Positions 10,623-22,650 of a stretch of DNA of 64,000 nucleotides are shown in pieces. Every line of letters starts with the position of its first letter. The first letter of the stretch is position 1. The DNA is from Dryas octopetala. Its lineage: Eukaryota; Streptophyta; Magnoliopsida; Rosales; Rosaceae. Below the pieces are notes generated by a model that saw nothing but the letters and a program-made list of their open reading frames with translations, was not told the origin of the DNA and ran no database searches. The stretch spans positions 14,074,001 to 14,138,000 of the forward strand of contig OY992835.1 in assembly GCA_963921425.1 (NCBI GenBank), written 5' to 3'. Both the position numbers and the translations under genes were made by a program.

Positions 10623-11160
10623 TGTACCTTCTTTTTAACTTCTAATTAGGGTTTTTATCGTTTGTAGGTTCCTTTTCCTTTTCTTTCCCTTTTTTTTTTT
10701 GTTTTATTTTGTTTTTTTCGTTAAGCAATTTAGCCTAAGGGAAGAGACTAAGGTCATCTCTTCTTTTTGGTATTTTCGATGTGTTAGTTTGGAGCCTTAC
10801 TCTAGCCCACATTCTTTAGGGTTTTAGAGCTCTTTTCTCTTGTATTTTCATATCCCTCTATTCCTTCTTTTTCCCCTTTTGGAAATTTTAGTTTTATTTA
10901 TTGTTGTTTGAACAGTACTTGTTATTATTCCCCACTAAAGGGGGTGGAAGATAGCATATATTTGTACATTTTTATCACATCGTGAATGTATGAATTTTGA
11001 GAATGGTTTTGTTCCACCAGTCTGTTGAATTGTGATTCTCCATGCCTAATACCCACAAGCACTAATAGGAGGCTCTGAGCTGTTGTATGTTCCTTCCATC
11101 CAATGCAACCTTAAAATTGATGAATGGCAACAGCATTGAGTGGTACTGATAATTTGTTTT
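10623..11160. other. hydrolase 3' flank, unit 1
   Basis: T-rich sequence resembling the 3' untranslated region of the hydrolase. It is repeated in unit 2 at 20330-20870. No gene seen. Confidence 0.5.
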
Positions 11161-11640
11161 TCGGGGAGAAAGGGAGGATTTTGAGCAATTGTGCAAGACA
11201 GTTGAAAATGAATTGCGACGGGCACGAGTGGGTTGAATTAGCTTGTGGTTAAGTAGTATTTATCTTTACAATATTGAAGAAGTTTCATGTTCGATTCCAC
11301 CATCCTCAAGAACCAAAAAACCTTCTCATTCATAGAACAATACAGCTGTACAGGTCCTTTTTGGAAAGACGACAAATCAAGTGTTTTAAGGGTTTATACA
11401 TTATCAATGGAGATGGACATTACCACATGATGTTACTTTCAAGCTTTCAATCATGGGAGGGAGTACAATTACTTTCCTCTGAATTTGGCTATCTTTAAGC
11501 TAAAGATGGAAATTTGCATCATGGGTTACTTAAAGGATGATAATTTGCTTAGTGGGTTACTTAATGAAGGAAATTTACTTTATGACACCGACCCTACAAG
11601 TACTTGGTTGAAGGACTAATCAGAACTATTCAAATCTGCA
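11161..11640 (+). other. unrecognised exon-like fragment, unit 1
   Basis: An open stretch FEQLCKTVENELRRARVG is followed, after an intron-like gap, by a block (11274-11620) that in unit 2 is open for 110 codons. I do not recognise the family. In unit 1 the long frame is interrupted; in unit 2 it stays open (20993-21325). Confidence 0.35.
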
Positions 11641-11924
11641 ATGAATGACTCATGCAAAGATGTTGATTGATGTGAATGTTGGCATGTTGCTTTGCATGAA
11701 TTTAGTATACAAATTTAAATAAAATTATTCTTTCCTTTAATGTATCGGTGGAGAACCACTAGAGATGGCATGCCACTTTGTCATGCAGGTTAATGCTAAT
11801 TTAATTCAAACTTTATTGACTCCATGTCAATAATTAAATCACATACCACTCAATTTAAGTTATATTTTAAACTGATTAATCCAACAACTCAAAAATCTTA
11901 CAGGTCAAATTTTCATATTCTTTT

Positions 11925-12245
11925 GCCTAATAGCGGATATGGCTTTTATTTTTTGTTCTTGTTTTGTTTTTGATATTGAATTTTTGTTTCTATGTTTGGT
12001 TACAATAGGGGTTATAATTGTTTGCTTGAACTAACAGTGAAAGAGTTGGGCGTCATATTTAGCTTTTTACATTATCCCTTATCTTTTTGCCATTTTTTTT
12101 AGTGTTGGGTTAAGATTACAAGTTGGAGGCTCTGTTTTTAGATATTCATAGTTTACTGCTTAACAATGATTATAATTTTTGTTTTTTTGTTACAATAAGG
12201 GTTATGAATTTTGTTCTGCCAGTTGTTGCGCTCTAAAATCATTAT
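11925..12245 (+). repeat. diverged copy of ASI1 leader-intron segment, unit 1
   Basis: The stretch with catattcttttgcctaata, ggatatggcttttatttttt and tgcttgaactaacagtgaaa is a diverged copy of 13072-13410 within the same unit. The same pair occurs in unit 2 (22340-22650 and 23695-24040). The internal duplication is therefore older than the 10-kb duplication. It is probably a repeated piece of the ASI1 5' leader intron. Confidence 0.75.
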
Positions 12246-12399
12246 TTAAAGTTATTATAACTCATATACATCTTTTCTTTATTGAAAAAAACCGAAAAAC
12301 ACATACATAATTTCTTTGAATTATTATTGGCAAACATTATCATTTCAATTTGCACATATATGTGGTACGACTCTGGGATATCACTACAAATAAGACAAG

Positions 12400-14842
12400 C
12401 ACGTGAATATCACTACAAATGAGACGCGCGTGAGAATTCAACGTCCTGTCCTGCCTTCCCCTCAAAGGCGTCGCGCCTCACCTCACTACCCGCGTCAATT
12501 CAGAATCCACGTAAGGATTGTGGAGGAACAGTACGCACCCGGCGCACTTTAGCACACTTTCCATTTTTGTGCTTGCTTTAATTTCGCTCTGTGTATCAAA
12601 ACCTCACACACCAGTACACCACCTTGACCGTCTACACCTCTCTCTCTCTCTCTCTCTCTCACTCTCTCTCTTCTCACTCGGACCACACGCTTTCCATTGA
12701 AACACTTTCTTCTGGACTCCAAAATCTCAAATGGGGCTTCTCTGTCGTTTCGTTCATCATCGACGTTGAGGTATATATCCCTCACTAAACCTCCGTTCCA
12801 AGTTTTTTCTTCATTTTGAGCTCAACATTTGTTTGTGGGTCATGGGTTTTCAACTTTCTTTTTGACTGCCTTTCCAAAGCATCCAATGTGTTCGTTTTGT
12901 CTCTTCTTCTTTTCCCAGCTTTTCGCTGATTTTTTTTTTTTTTCTTTTGTGTGTGCCGGACCGCCGTTCGTTTATATACATTATGCTTTGTATAAGATTG
13001 CAAAGTTTTCTGCAACTTAAGTGTGCATTAGTGATTCGCTTGAGTGCAAGAGGAGGCTCTGTTTCCAGATTTTCACATTCTTTTGCCTAATAGGGGATAT
13101 GGCTTTTATTTTTTGTTCTTGTTTTGTTTTTGGTATTGGGTTTTTGTTTCTTTGTTTGGTTACAATGGGGGTTATGATTGTTTGCTTGAACTCACAGTGA
13201 AAGAGTGGGTTGTCATGTTTGGCTTATTACATGGCCCCTTATGTTTTTGCCATTCTTTTTGGTGTTGGGTTAAGATTACAAGATGGAGGCTCTGTTTTCA
13301 GATATTCACAGTCTACTGCTTAACAATGGTTAAGGTTTTTGTTTTTTGTTACAATAGGGGTTATGAGTTTTGCTCTGCCAGTTGTTGCGCTCTAAAATGT
13401 GCCCTAAATGGTAATGCGCGTAGAGTCTGGTTGGTTTCAACTCACAGTGAAGGGGCATCATGTTAGGCGTATGACATGGTCCCCTCATGTTCTTGCAATG
13501 TTTTTTGGTTGTTAGGATTAATACCCAGCAAATATATTCGTAGTTTTCCTCATGTTTGATAAATGTCACAGCTGATAGAAAGTGTTGTTTTTAGAATTTA
13601 GGAATTTCTTAGCTCAAATTTGGAAAATAATAAATATTTATCAATGTCTGTGGCTTAGTTTGAAATATTGATGCCCTTTATGTCCTTTACGCTCCTTCGA
13701 AAATTTATTACCTTTATTATAAGGTTTGTCATGGCATCTCAGGTTGAAGTGCTGAAGCATTATTTTAGCGTGCATACTTGTGTCCAGCTGCACACCCTGA
13801 TAGGTACCTGATGGAAATAGAAACTGATGAAATCATGCTTTGCAGGAATGTTAGGAAGTTTTGGAGATAGTAGAGGACGATAGAGCTGGATATAGTTTAT
13901 GTGGGTTCTTTCAGAGTATAAACAATGCAGAAAAAATTTTACTTGATAATTAAAGAAGGTTTAGATTGAATTGTTTTAGTTAACATAATGGTGCAAAAAG
14001 AAAGCTTAGAAACTCTTGCACTGAAGAGTAATCTGAAAGAGAGGTTTTGTTTTTCATGTTGGGGCTCTGGTCCCATTTCAACCAAAAAAAGAATTACTGA
14101 GTTATGGAACACAGGAGATCCAAAAATTTTATACTTCTTAAAATTATATTAGTGATTTTGGAGTTTCCTTTAGATCTTTGGGTCAAAACTTTGTAAAAGG
14201 GTTTATTGCAGCTAGCAAATGTGCAACATATCTTGCCCTGTAGGTGTCTACAGGGGAATGCTTTTTCTTTTCTTTTTTTTAGCGTGACGTTTTTGAGGCT
14301 CCAGGGCTCTAATGATGGTCTAGAATATTCAGAGACAAATCTGGACTTATTGCTCTGCCTGATTGTTCTAACCAGAAGAAAAAACAGTGTAAACCTTTTT
14401 CTTACTTCCCTCTTCTTTAAACAGCTCCTTATGCATCACTGTATCAATTGACTCTATAGCACATTAAGTCTTGTGTACATCTTTGGTTTTTTAATGCTAC
14501 TGGATTCTCTTGTACTCGACTAGGTACTTTGAGGTTGATCAGATGAGGAAAACACCAGGAACTCCTAATATATAAATTTCAGCTTAAGCCCTAAGATCCC
14601 ATATTCTTTAGATATTATATGGAATTTGGTTGCCTGCTGAGCTATGATCAATTTTGTTTCCTGACTACAGCTTACAATATATTGCATAATTTGTTTTGCA
14701 TCTCTGGTTTGAGTTTTATTTTTTATTTGTTTATTTGTTTATTTTTATGGTTCATGTGTTATAAGGTAATTTACTGTTTTAGGTTCTCGAAAACTATTGG
14801 ATGGGCTAAGAAACAATGGTTGAGTTTGAAGATAGATAAGCC
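12400..14842 (+). promoter_or_regulatory. ASI1 upstream region and leader intron, unit 1
   Basis: Corresponds to 22815-25466 in unit 2: a CpG-containing upstream stretch, a CT-rich leader (12639-12672), a donor after gacgttgag at about 12769, and a long intron. Compared with unit 2, about 225 bases directly upstream are missing between the words tacgactctg and caaataagacaagcac. The CT array is also longer here than in unit 2. Confidence 0.7.
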
Positions 14843-17800
14843 ATGGCGCATCCTGAAGAGACAGATATGGAAGATGATGTTGAATTTAGGTGGGGCAAGA
14901 AAGGTGGAGCTGGGAGAAAGAAAGGTGTCCAGTTCTATGAGTCATTCACTTATGAAGGCGTGAAATACTCCCTTTATGATTGTGTACATGTTTATCGCAC
15001 TGGTGAATTCGAGACTGATAGAGGACCATAGAAAGAAGATAAAGCTCTTGTGGTTTTTTCGTCCTGCTGAAATACGTAACTTTTTGGGTGATTGTGAACC
15101 ACGCTGGAACGAGATATTTTTAGCTTCTGGTGAGGGTGCAGGCCTCTCCAATATCAATTCTCTGGTAAATTAGATTTAATTAGAGACATTTTATAATCAT
15201 GTCCACTTTATGTTTTCATACCTCATTTAAGTAGAGTGCTATGCATGGTATAATCATTGTTAAATTAAAAGGGACAAAGGAGTCTTTCTTCTTAGCATCT
15301 CTCTGGGCACCTTTGTCTATACATTTTAGAGATATTTAGAGATATGGTATAATCATTGTTAAATTAAAAGGGACAAAGGAGTCTTTCTTCTTAGCATCTC
15401 TCTGGGCACCTTTGTCTATACATTTTAGAGATATTTAGAGATATTCCTTAATCCTTTTAGTGTTATTATTCTAGGTTTTCGGGTAGCTTTGATTTGAATG
15501 TAATCTGTGTTTTTGCTTGAGGATGTTAACCTAGATTTGATGGTTATATCTCATGCATCCTACTCGTATCTACTTTTAACTGCATATATACTTTTTATGG
15601 CAATGTGGCCAATATATTATTAGATGTCTTCTCAGCGTCTTTCCCTTTACATTGCCATGAAAGTCTTTACATTTCCATAACATTAATGAGCCTACTTCCT
15701 TTAGATCAATGTAATGCCTTTGTCTTCTTTCATTTGAATCTATTTGGATGCCAAACTTGTAGAGTCTACAGATCGTTAACAAGGGTGTCCACATGGTTAT
15801 ATCGACATCTAATTACATGGCAATTTTGAATACTAATTTCAGGAGTCAATTCAAGGAAAATGCAATGTTGTCTGCACATCAAAGGACAAAAGGAATCCTC
15901 AGCCCTCTGAAGAAGAGTTGAGAATGGCTAGTTACATTTTCTGTCGTACTTTTGATGTAGGAACGCGTACAATATTAGAGAACTTTCCAAATGAAATAGG
16001 TGGAATTAAAGGTCAGTCATCTACATCTGGAATTTATTTAGGGTGCTTTCTGGTATAAACCTTTTAAACAAATATAGGATGTTAAATTGTTAATCAGATT
16101 CACATTTGATTGATTGAAAAGAATTGAGAATTTGTCACTCATTTTTGTGATTACTTTCTATCAAGTATTGGGCTGTAGGCTGTAGCAGTTCTGTCTAATT
16201 GTTTGAAGTAGAACACTTCTATAGTTACTAATCATGGCTTCATGTAGAAGAAAAAACTTTGAGCAGCTAGATTTCGTTTGTTTATGACAAATAATGAAAT
16301 ATGTTTATGTTAATATCTATATGATGATGCTATTGTCACTCTCAAAGCCATGTTCTCAAAAGGCAATGATCAGTAAAACTGAGTACCTTGTTGCCAGATT
16401 AGGTAGCAGTTGAAAGATACCCACTGACACTTCTAGGAGGCATGTTAGCATGCATGTACATCCTTCTGGTGGATTTGTAGTAGCTGATAACAAATGAGCA
16501 TGCTATTTCAGCGAGATATAACAAGTGAGTGGTTTTAAGTCTTAGCCTCAACTCTGAAGGGCTGCTACCTCCTTTCCAAGAAACAATCAAATACCCCTAA
16601 CAGATGTGATCACTTAAAGCAAACTGATGTGAGAGATCCTGCTCAAAACTGGGGCTACATGTCATTCATGGTACTTGGGGACCATATGGTGATAACTGAA
16701 GGGGTTCAACAATGACCTGAAATGCATTTAACAGCTGTTTGATTTCAAAGCCAAATTCTTCAAAAAACAAACTCAGGTTTTCTTTTTTTAATTTTAAAAT
16801 TATGAGTGCACTATTTACAGCAATATTTATTTACCATACATTCATGTCTCAAAATCATTATAACTTCCCTTGTATACTTTTTTCTTAGTGGACTTTAATA
16901 TCTATCATGGTCTTCAAATATTTTGAATGCAATGCAGTGGAGTGCTTTTTTAATGCGGGAAAAAGTCAAAAGTTCATCAGGACTCACAAGTTCCAGACAA
17001 ATTTGAGAGACCAAGCTGGACCATCAAATGTGTTGTCCAAGTTAGGATTGGACAAAGTGGTGGCCTCTCCAGTTAAAAATGACAAGTCCAGCAGCAGAGT
17101 AAGCCCTGTAGTGAAAGGTGATTTCTGAGAATGCCAGCTGTGCATTTTACTTCTGAATTCAACTGATTAGATGAAAATAAGATTGTTTCTGGCTTATGTG
17201 CAGAATCCGAGAAAGCAGTAGTTCGTATTGGTGAGAATTCAAATGAGGCATTAAGGCGCAAACCATATATGCGCGCATCAGATACCCATCAACATAAGAA
17301 GGTGATAGTTCTACCTGGTGTAGCTTCCAAGTTACAGACAAATTTGAGAGACCAAGATGGACCATCAAATGTGTCGTCCAAGTTAGGATTGGACAAAGTG
17401 GTGGCCTCTCCAGTTAAAAATGACAAGTCCAGCAGCAGAGTAAGCCCTGTAATGAAAGGTGATTTCTCAGAATGCCAACTGTGATTTTACTTCTGAATTC
17501 AACTGATTAGATGAAAATAAGATTGTTCTGGCACATGTGCAGAATCAGAGAAAGCAGTAGTTCGTTTTGGTGAGAATTCAAATGTGACATTAAGGCCCAA
17601 ACCATATATGCATACTTCAGATACCCATCCTCATAAGAGGATAATTGTTCTACCTGGTGTAGCTTCCACTATGGGGGAAAGTTCTGAACAGAAGAGAAGA
17701 AAAACTGCTGGAAATGCAGCTACTCAACATGCAGGGGATAGGGGAGTTAAAGTTAATAGCAAACCTTTGGGAATAATTGTATACTAGCAAAATTTATTAG

Positions 17801-18214
17801 TTCAATCTGGAACCTTATTTTATGTCCCAAGTTTGGATATTTTACGGAAATGCAATAATATGCTAGACGACTCCAAAGACATATTCACACAACCTGTTCG
17901 CAAGTTTTGATAATGAATTTGGTTAATATTCTAATTTCTCTAGTTTTCTTAAATCCAGGAGGAAAGAAGAAATTGGTTCAAGCCACTTGTGAGATTCTAT
18001 TTCCCGATATTTTTTTGTAGACATTACCATTTGTTGTTTGATTGTACATACAAATCAATGGTTGGCTATTGATTACATTGTAAAGTCTTAACCAGATTTC
18101 TTTCCTTGTCAAATTTTGAAGCCTTGGGAGCAAAGACTGCAGAGAGCTCAAGATGCTGGCACTTTGGTCTTACTAGACAATTTGGATCCATCCTATGCAT
18201 CATCAGAAGTAGAG
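14843..18214 (+). pseudogene. ASI1-type BAH gene, truncated copy, unit 1
   Basis: Exons 14843-15164, 15843-16011, 16938-17117, 17204-17458, 17543-17778, 17959-17988 and 18122-18214 match the first seven exons of the complete gene at 25467-30777. Exon 1 lacks 29 bases after ttcgagactgata near 15020, inside the BAH domain, which shifts the frame and meets a stop within a few codons. The exons for the rest of the RRM and the C-terminal tail are missing because the unit ends in the following intron. The other exons are open and keep the same phases, so decay is recent. A short N-terminal peptide with the start of the BAH domain could still be made. Transcription could run on into the unit 2 hydrolase relic. 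Confidence 0.92.
15246..15443. repeat. 99-bp tandem repeat in ASI1 intron, unit 1
   Basis: Two head-to-tail copies of a 99-base unit starting tggtataatcattgttaaat. The same two copies occur in unit 2, so they predate the large duplication. Confidence 0.95.
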
Positions 18215-18330
18215 GTAATATTCCCTGATTCATCACTAGACAGACCAGTGAGAGATCGGGAAATGGCATTTGAATATGATCTTGCATCACTAGACAGACC
18301 AGTGAGAGATCGGGAAGGGAAAGGAGACTA
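18215..18330. other. junction of the tandem duplication
   Basis: After the ASI1 exon end and its donor (gaggtaatattccctgatt) the sequence changes from ASI1 intron to the start of the hydrolase-side segment. In the complete gene the same exon is followed by gtagtattccttgatgcatc. A 54-base repeat containing gacagaccagtgagagatcg follows directly. This is the breakpoint of the duplication. Confidence 0.9.
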
Positions 18331-18596
18331 GCAACACATAAGCTTATGCATACCCTCTCCTTGCTCTAGATTATGTGTCATGTCTTCAAATTACTATTTG
18401 TCCAGTATATCCTGTAGGTTGATACTACCTAAACAGTTTTGCCAACATGGGCACTTCATTAAACATGGTCCTGCAGTGCTGTCATGGCTGCTTAATTGCT
18501 CATTTGGTCCCCTCCCCATATACCTTTTGCATTGTTCCTGTTTCCCTCCCATTTAGAATTTATATTGATCTGAATTTGTTGAGCTTAATCTTTCAG

Positions 18597-20329
18597 GTTG
18601 ACCTGCTTCTTTCTTTCTGCTCTGAGATGGGGTTTTCTTCAGTGGTTCTTGTTTGATCATGATGATGGAGGCCTTCTGGCTTTGATGGCTGCACAAAAAG
18701 TACAGGCATCATTGAATTCTTTCAATGTGAGTATGCCTTGGATCACTTTATGCTTGGCTTTCCAACTTGTGAAATTAAGTTACTTGCACAAATATCCCTA
18801 AATTAGTACTGAATTATTGGCAGTTTCATTATTAAGATTATGCCCTTGTGATGTTTAAATGTTTTGCATATGTTCGTCACCATGTCATAGCTGATTCCTT
18901 TTGTTTGATTGATATCCTTCTTAAAGCCCTTTTCTTTGACCAACAATAACATAATGAAATTGGCTAGAAATTTGATAGACATTGTGAGTTCACAGGATAT
19001 TTTCACATTATTAAAATGCTGATATAGTTTTGGGTATATAGTTAGATAAGGCTTCCACACCCTGGCGAGCTACATGTAACCAATGGGAGAGTTAGATAGG
19101 GTAATTACCACATCATTGTGTGAAAATACTGGGGTCATCCACCATGTCTGAAGATGTTACATTCCATCCAATCATGCTTGAAGATGGAACAGGAAGTGAA
19201 TAAGTGATAACGATGGCGTCATTACCCCTTTATTCAAAAGAGGATGATGCTGCTTTTTTCTATACTTACACTATGCAGAATCTCTGTAGATGTTTTTTTT
19301 TTTTCTCCTTTAATTTTAAGTTTCATAAAATTTAATTTTTTTTTGTTATGCGATTCAGGTTACAATTAAAAGGGTAATATTGCTAAATGTTAGCTTGTCA
19401 AGAGAAGTGGTGCCTGCTTTTGCAAGGATACTCTTAAGAACTTCACTTGGGAAAAAGTACTTGGTTCGTCCTTTGCTGCGAACAGAAATTACTCAAGTGG
19501 TGAATAGACGAGCATGGTATGATGCTACAAAGCTAACAACGGACGTTTTGAGCCTTTATAAGGTATGCCTGGAAAATCGTGTAAAATAGTCACTTGAAAA
19601 GGGTAAAAGGGAAAACTTTGGGAGAGATTATGTTTAAGTATACAGCACAGTTTCAGATGCATGCTGAGCTTATTTTATCAAATGTGATTTGTGATTGTGA
19701 ACTCAAAATTTTGGTTGTCATTTGCTTGATGTTCTTTTCTTGCAATCAGGCCCCTCTATGTGTAGAAGGATGGGACGAAGCACTCCATGAGATAGGTAGA
19801 CTGTCGTATGAGACAATTCTTCCTCCGAAAAATGCAGAATCATTGCTGAAGGCAGTTGAAGACATGCCAGTGTTGGTCATCGCAGGCGCTGAGGATGCCC
19901 TTGTCTCTCTTAAATCTTCTCAAGCCATGGCCTCCAAACTTGTAAATTCTGTAAGTTCCTGCATTCACTCTTCTATAATTTTGGGAGTACTAAAGGAATC
20001 TAGGCAACTAATGTGAACAATTTAAAGCTGTTGGTATGGATATGCAAAACCCTCCAGTTGAACTGAGCCGAATCTCCCACACTCTATTATTGTTTGACAA
20101 AATCTTGAACCTCATTATTAATATTAATATAATTTAGTGGAATGTGATAAACAACGATCACCTTTTCAAAGTATCTAATCTGATGTCAGTATATTGTGTC
20201 ATGCAGAGACTAGTCGCAATATCCGGATATGGTCACCTTCCTCATGAAGAGTGTCCGAAGGCATTACTTGCAGCAATATCACCCTTCCTAAGCAGACTCT
20301 TAATCAGACGAGACTCACAAAGCCAATAG
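18597..20329 (+). pseudogene. alpha/beta-hydrolase 3' exons, unit 2 (broken)
   Basis: Exons 18597-18726, 19359-19562, 19750-19950 and 20207-20329 (stop 20327-20329). They code for the same C-terminal hydrolase part as in unit 1. Exons 2-4 are fully open here: LLRTEITQVVNRRAWYDATK, VLVIAGAEDALVSLKSSQAM, SGYGHLPHEECPKALLAAIS. Exon 1 carries one extra base just before the elbow (ttcttgtttgatcatgatga), which turns VLVGHDDGG into a frameshift with stop. The two copies are thus disabled by different changes. Upstream exons cannot be present because the left neighbour is unit 1's ASI1. The exon 1 acceptor is in phase 0, matching the donor phase at 18214. Confidence 0.87.
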
Positions 20330-20869
20330 TGTACCTTCTTTTTAACTTCTAATTAGGGTTTTTATCATTTGTAGGTTCCTTTTCCTTTTCTTTCCCATTT
20401 TTTTTGTTTTGTTTTGTTTTTTTCGTTAAGCAATTTAGCCCAAGGGAAGAGACTAAGGTCATCTCTTCTTTTTGGTATTTTTGATGTGTTAGTTTGGAGC
20501 CTTACCCTAGCCCACATTCTTTAGGGTTTTAGAGCTCTTTTCTCTTGTATTTTCATATCCCTCTATTCCTTCTTTTTCCCCTTTTGGAAATTTTAGTTTT
20601 ATTTATTGTTGTTTGAACTGTACTTGTTATTATTTCCCACTAAAGGGGGTGTTAGATAGCATATATTTGTACATTTTTATCACATCGTGAATGCATGAAT
20701 TTTGAGAATGGTTTTGTTCGACCAGTCTGTTGAATTGTGATTCTCTATGCCTAACACCCACAAGCATTAATAGGAGGCTCTTGAGCTGTTGTATGTTCCT
20801 TCCAACCAATGCAACCTTAAAATTGATGAATGGCAACAGCATTGAGTGGTACTGATAATTTGTTTTTTG
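20330..20869. other. hydrolase 3' flank, unit 2
   Basis: T-rich non-coding sequence equivalent to 10623-11160. No gene seen. Confidence 0.5.
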
Positions 20870-21325
20870 GGGAGAAGGGGAGGATTTTGAGCGATTGTGC
20901 AAGACAGTTGAAAATGAATTGCGACGGGCACGAGTGGGTTGAATTAGCTTGTGGTTAAGTAGTATTTATCTTTACAATATTGCAGAAGTTTCATGTTCGA
21001 ATCCACCATCCTCAAGAACCAAAAAACCTTTTCAATCATAGAACAATACAGCTGTACAGGTCCTTTTTGGAAAGACGACAGATCAAGTGTTTTAAGGGTT
21101 TATACATTATTAATGGAGATGGACATTACCACAGGATGTTACTTTCAAGCTTTCAATTATGGGAGGGAGTACAATTACTTTCCTCTGAATTTGGCTATCA
21201 TTAAGCTAAAGAAGGAAATTCGCATCATGGGTTACTTAAAGGATGAAAATTTGCTTAGTGGGTTACTTAATGAAGGAAATTTACTTTATGACACTGAGCC
21301 TACAAGTACTTGGTTGAAAGACTAA
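20870..21325 (+). other. unrecognised exon-like ORF, unit 2
   Basis: Contains FERLCKTVENELRRARVG and, after a tgcag acceptor-like site near 20986, a frame open for about 110 codons (20993-21325) with GPFWKDDRSSVLRVYTLLME and ending YDTEPTSTWLKD. It is duplicated in unit 1 but interrupted there. I do not recognise the family. It may be an exon of a lost gene between the hydrolase and ASI1, or chance. Confidence 0.35.
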
Positions 21326-21404
21326 TCAGAACTATTCAAATCTGCAATGAATGACTCATGCAAAGATGTTGATTAATGTGAATGTTGGCATGTTGCTTTG
21401 CAAG

Positions 21405-21478
21405 AATTTAGTATACGAATTTAAATAAAATTATTCTTTCAAATTTAGTATACAAATTTAAATAAAATTATTCTTTCC
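21405..21478. repeat. 37-bp tandem duplication only in unit 2
   Basis: Two copies of atttagtatac(g/a)aatttaaat...ttattctttc stand head to tail. Unit 1 has a single copy at about 11700-11736. Confidence 0.9.
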
Positions 21479-21522
21479 CTTAATGTATCGGTGGAGAACT
21501 ACTAGAGATGGCATGCCACTTT

Positions 21523-22211
21523 TGGCTAGTTTGGTATTGCTGTGTGAAAAAACAGCTGTGATGTAAAACAGCTGTGAAGTAAAGTCAGATGTAAAGTAAA
21601 GCATCTGAGTGTTTGGTAAAATATGTTTTCAAAAGTGCTGTGAGTGCAAAAAATAGTATCAAAGTGTTTGGTAAATGTTAATGTAAAAGTGTTGTGACTG
21701 TGTATAATTACTAAAATAGACATGATGCTAAAAGTGTCTTTCACTTGTTTGTTTGGTAAAAATAAAATGTGTTTCACTTGTTTTTTAAATTTTTGGCTAC
21801 AAATTTTTATTAGCATTAATTTTTCTAAGAACAACATTTTTAAATAACTATGTCTATTATTTTTTTAGGTATATTATAATTTTAATCGTGCAAATAAAAT
21901 ATCATAATTAATTATCACAATATAAAATATAACTAACAATTAACATATTTTTTAATTTAAAATAAACAAATTAAAAATATAGAAATCAATGAGGATATTA
22001 TGGGTAAAATAAAATATTCATTGTTGCTGTGATTCACTGCAGCTTTCAAAAGCACCTAGAAACCTGCTTTCTGTTTTTATTGTGGGGAGTTGAGAATTGT
22101 GAGAAAAAGCAGTTTTTAATTTTTTTACCAAACACCAAAACTGTTGTAGGTGATTGAGAATTGTCATCCACAGCAGCTTTTAGGTATTCCACCGCAATCC
22201 CAAACGGGGCC
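21523..22211. mobile_element. Harbinger-type MITE (689 bp), copy 1
   Basis: Ends are TGGCTAGTTTGGTATTGCTG and, inverted, GGCCCCGTTTGGGATTGCGG. The target duplication is ttt (21520-21522 and 22212-22214). Unit 1 shows the empty site ccactttgtcatgcagg, so the boundaries are exact. Three-base target duplications and GGCC-type ends with GTTTGG fit PIF/Harbinger (Tourist-like) elements. There is no transposase. A second member lies at 35873-36549 in the opposite orientation. Confidence 0.9.
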
Positions 22212-22339
22212 TTTGTCATGCAGGTTAATGCTAATTTAATTCAAACTTTATTGACTCATGTCAATAATTAAATCACATACCACTCAATTTAAGTTATATT
22301 TTAAACTGATTAATCCAACAACTCAAAAATCTTACAGGT

Positions 22340-22650
22340 CAAATTTTCATATTTTTTTGCCTAATAGCGGATATGGCTTTTATTTTTTGTTCTTCTTTTG
22401 TTTTTTATATTGGATTTTTGTTTCTATGTTTGGTTACAATAGGAGTTATGATTGTTTGCTTGAACTCACAGTGAAAGAGTTCGGCGTCATGTTTAGCTTA
22501 TTACATCATCTCTTATCTTTTTGCTACTCTTTTTGGTGTTGGATTAAGATTACAAGATGGAGGCTCTGTTTTCAGATATTCATAGTTTACTGCTTAACAA
22601 TAGTTATAATTTTTGTTTTTTTGTTACAATAGGGATTATAAATTTTACTC
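22340..22650 (+). repeat. diverged copy of ASI1 leader-intron segment, unit 2
   Basis: Counterpart of 11925-12245, related to 23695-24040 inside the ASI1 leader intron. Confidence 0.75.

Larger units (their letters stand above)
8520..18222. repeat. tandem segmental duplication, unit 1 (~9.7 kb)
   Basis: Collinear with unit 2 (18223-28862) and, by eye, only a few percent different. Content in order: hydrolase last four exons, unknown ORF, intron-like repeat, ASI1 5' leader and the first seven ASI1 coding exons. It ends inside the ASI1 intron after the exon ending SSEVE, where the next bases start the hydrolase side of unit 2. The short word gacagaccagtgagagatcg is present twice at the unit 2 start and once at the unit 1 start. 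Unit 1 lacks the MITE at 21523-22211 and about 225 bases of the ASI1 upstream region that unit 2 has. Confidence 0.95.

Noticed and set aside
12549-12788. Open frames in both strands around the CT-rich leader (and 23189-23407)
   Set aside because: They are translations of the CT/GA repeat and leader (RERERER or SLSLSL runs) and are repeated only because the DNA is duplicated.
14206-14963. Plus-strand frames of 81 and 114 codons, repeated at 24830-25587
   Set aside because: They lie in the ASI1 leader intron and overlap the real ATG exon in another frame. Conservation is explained by the recent duplication.
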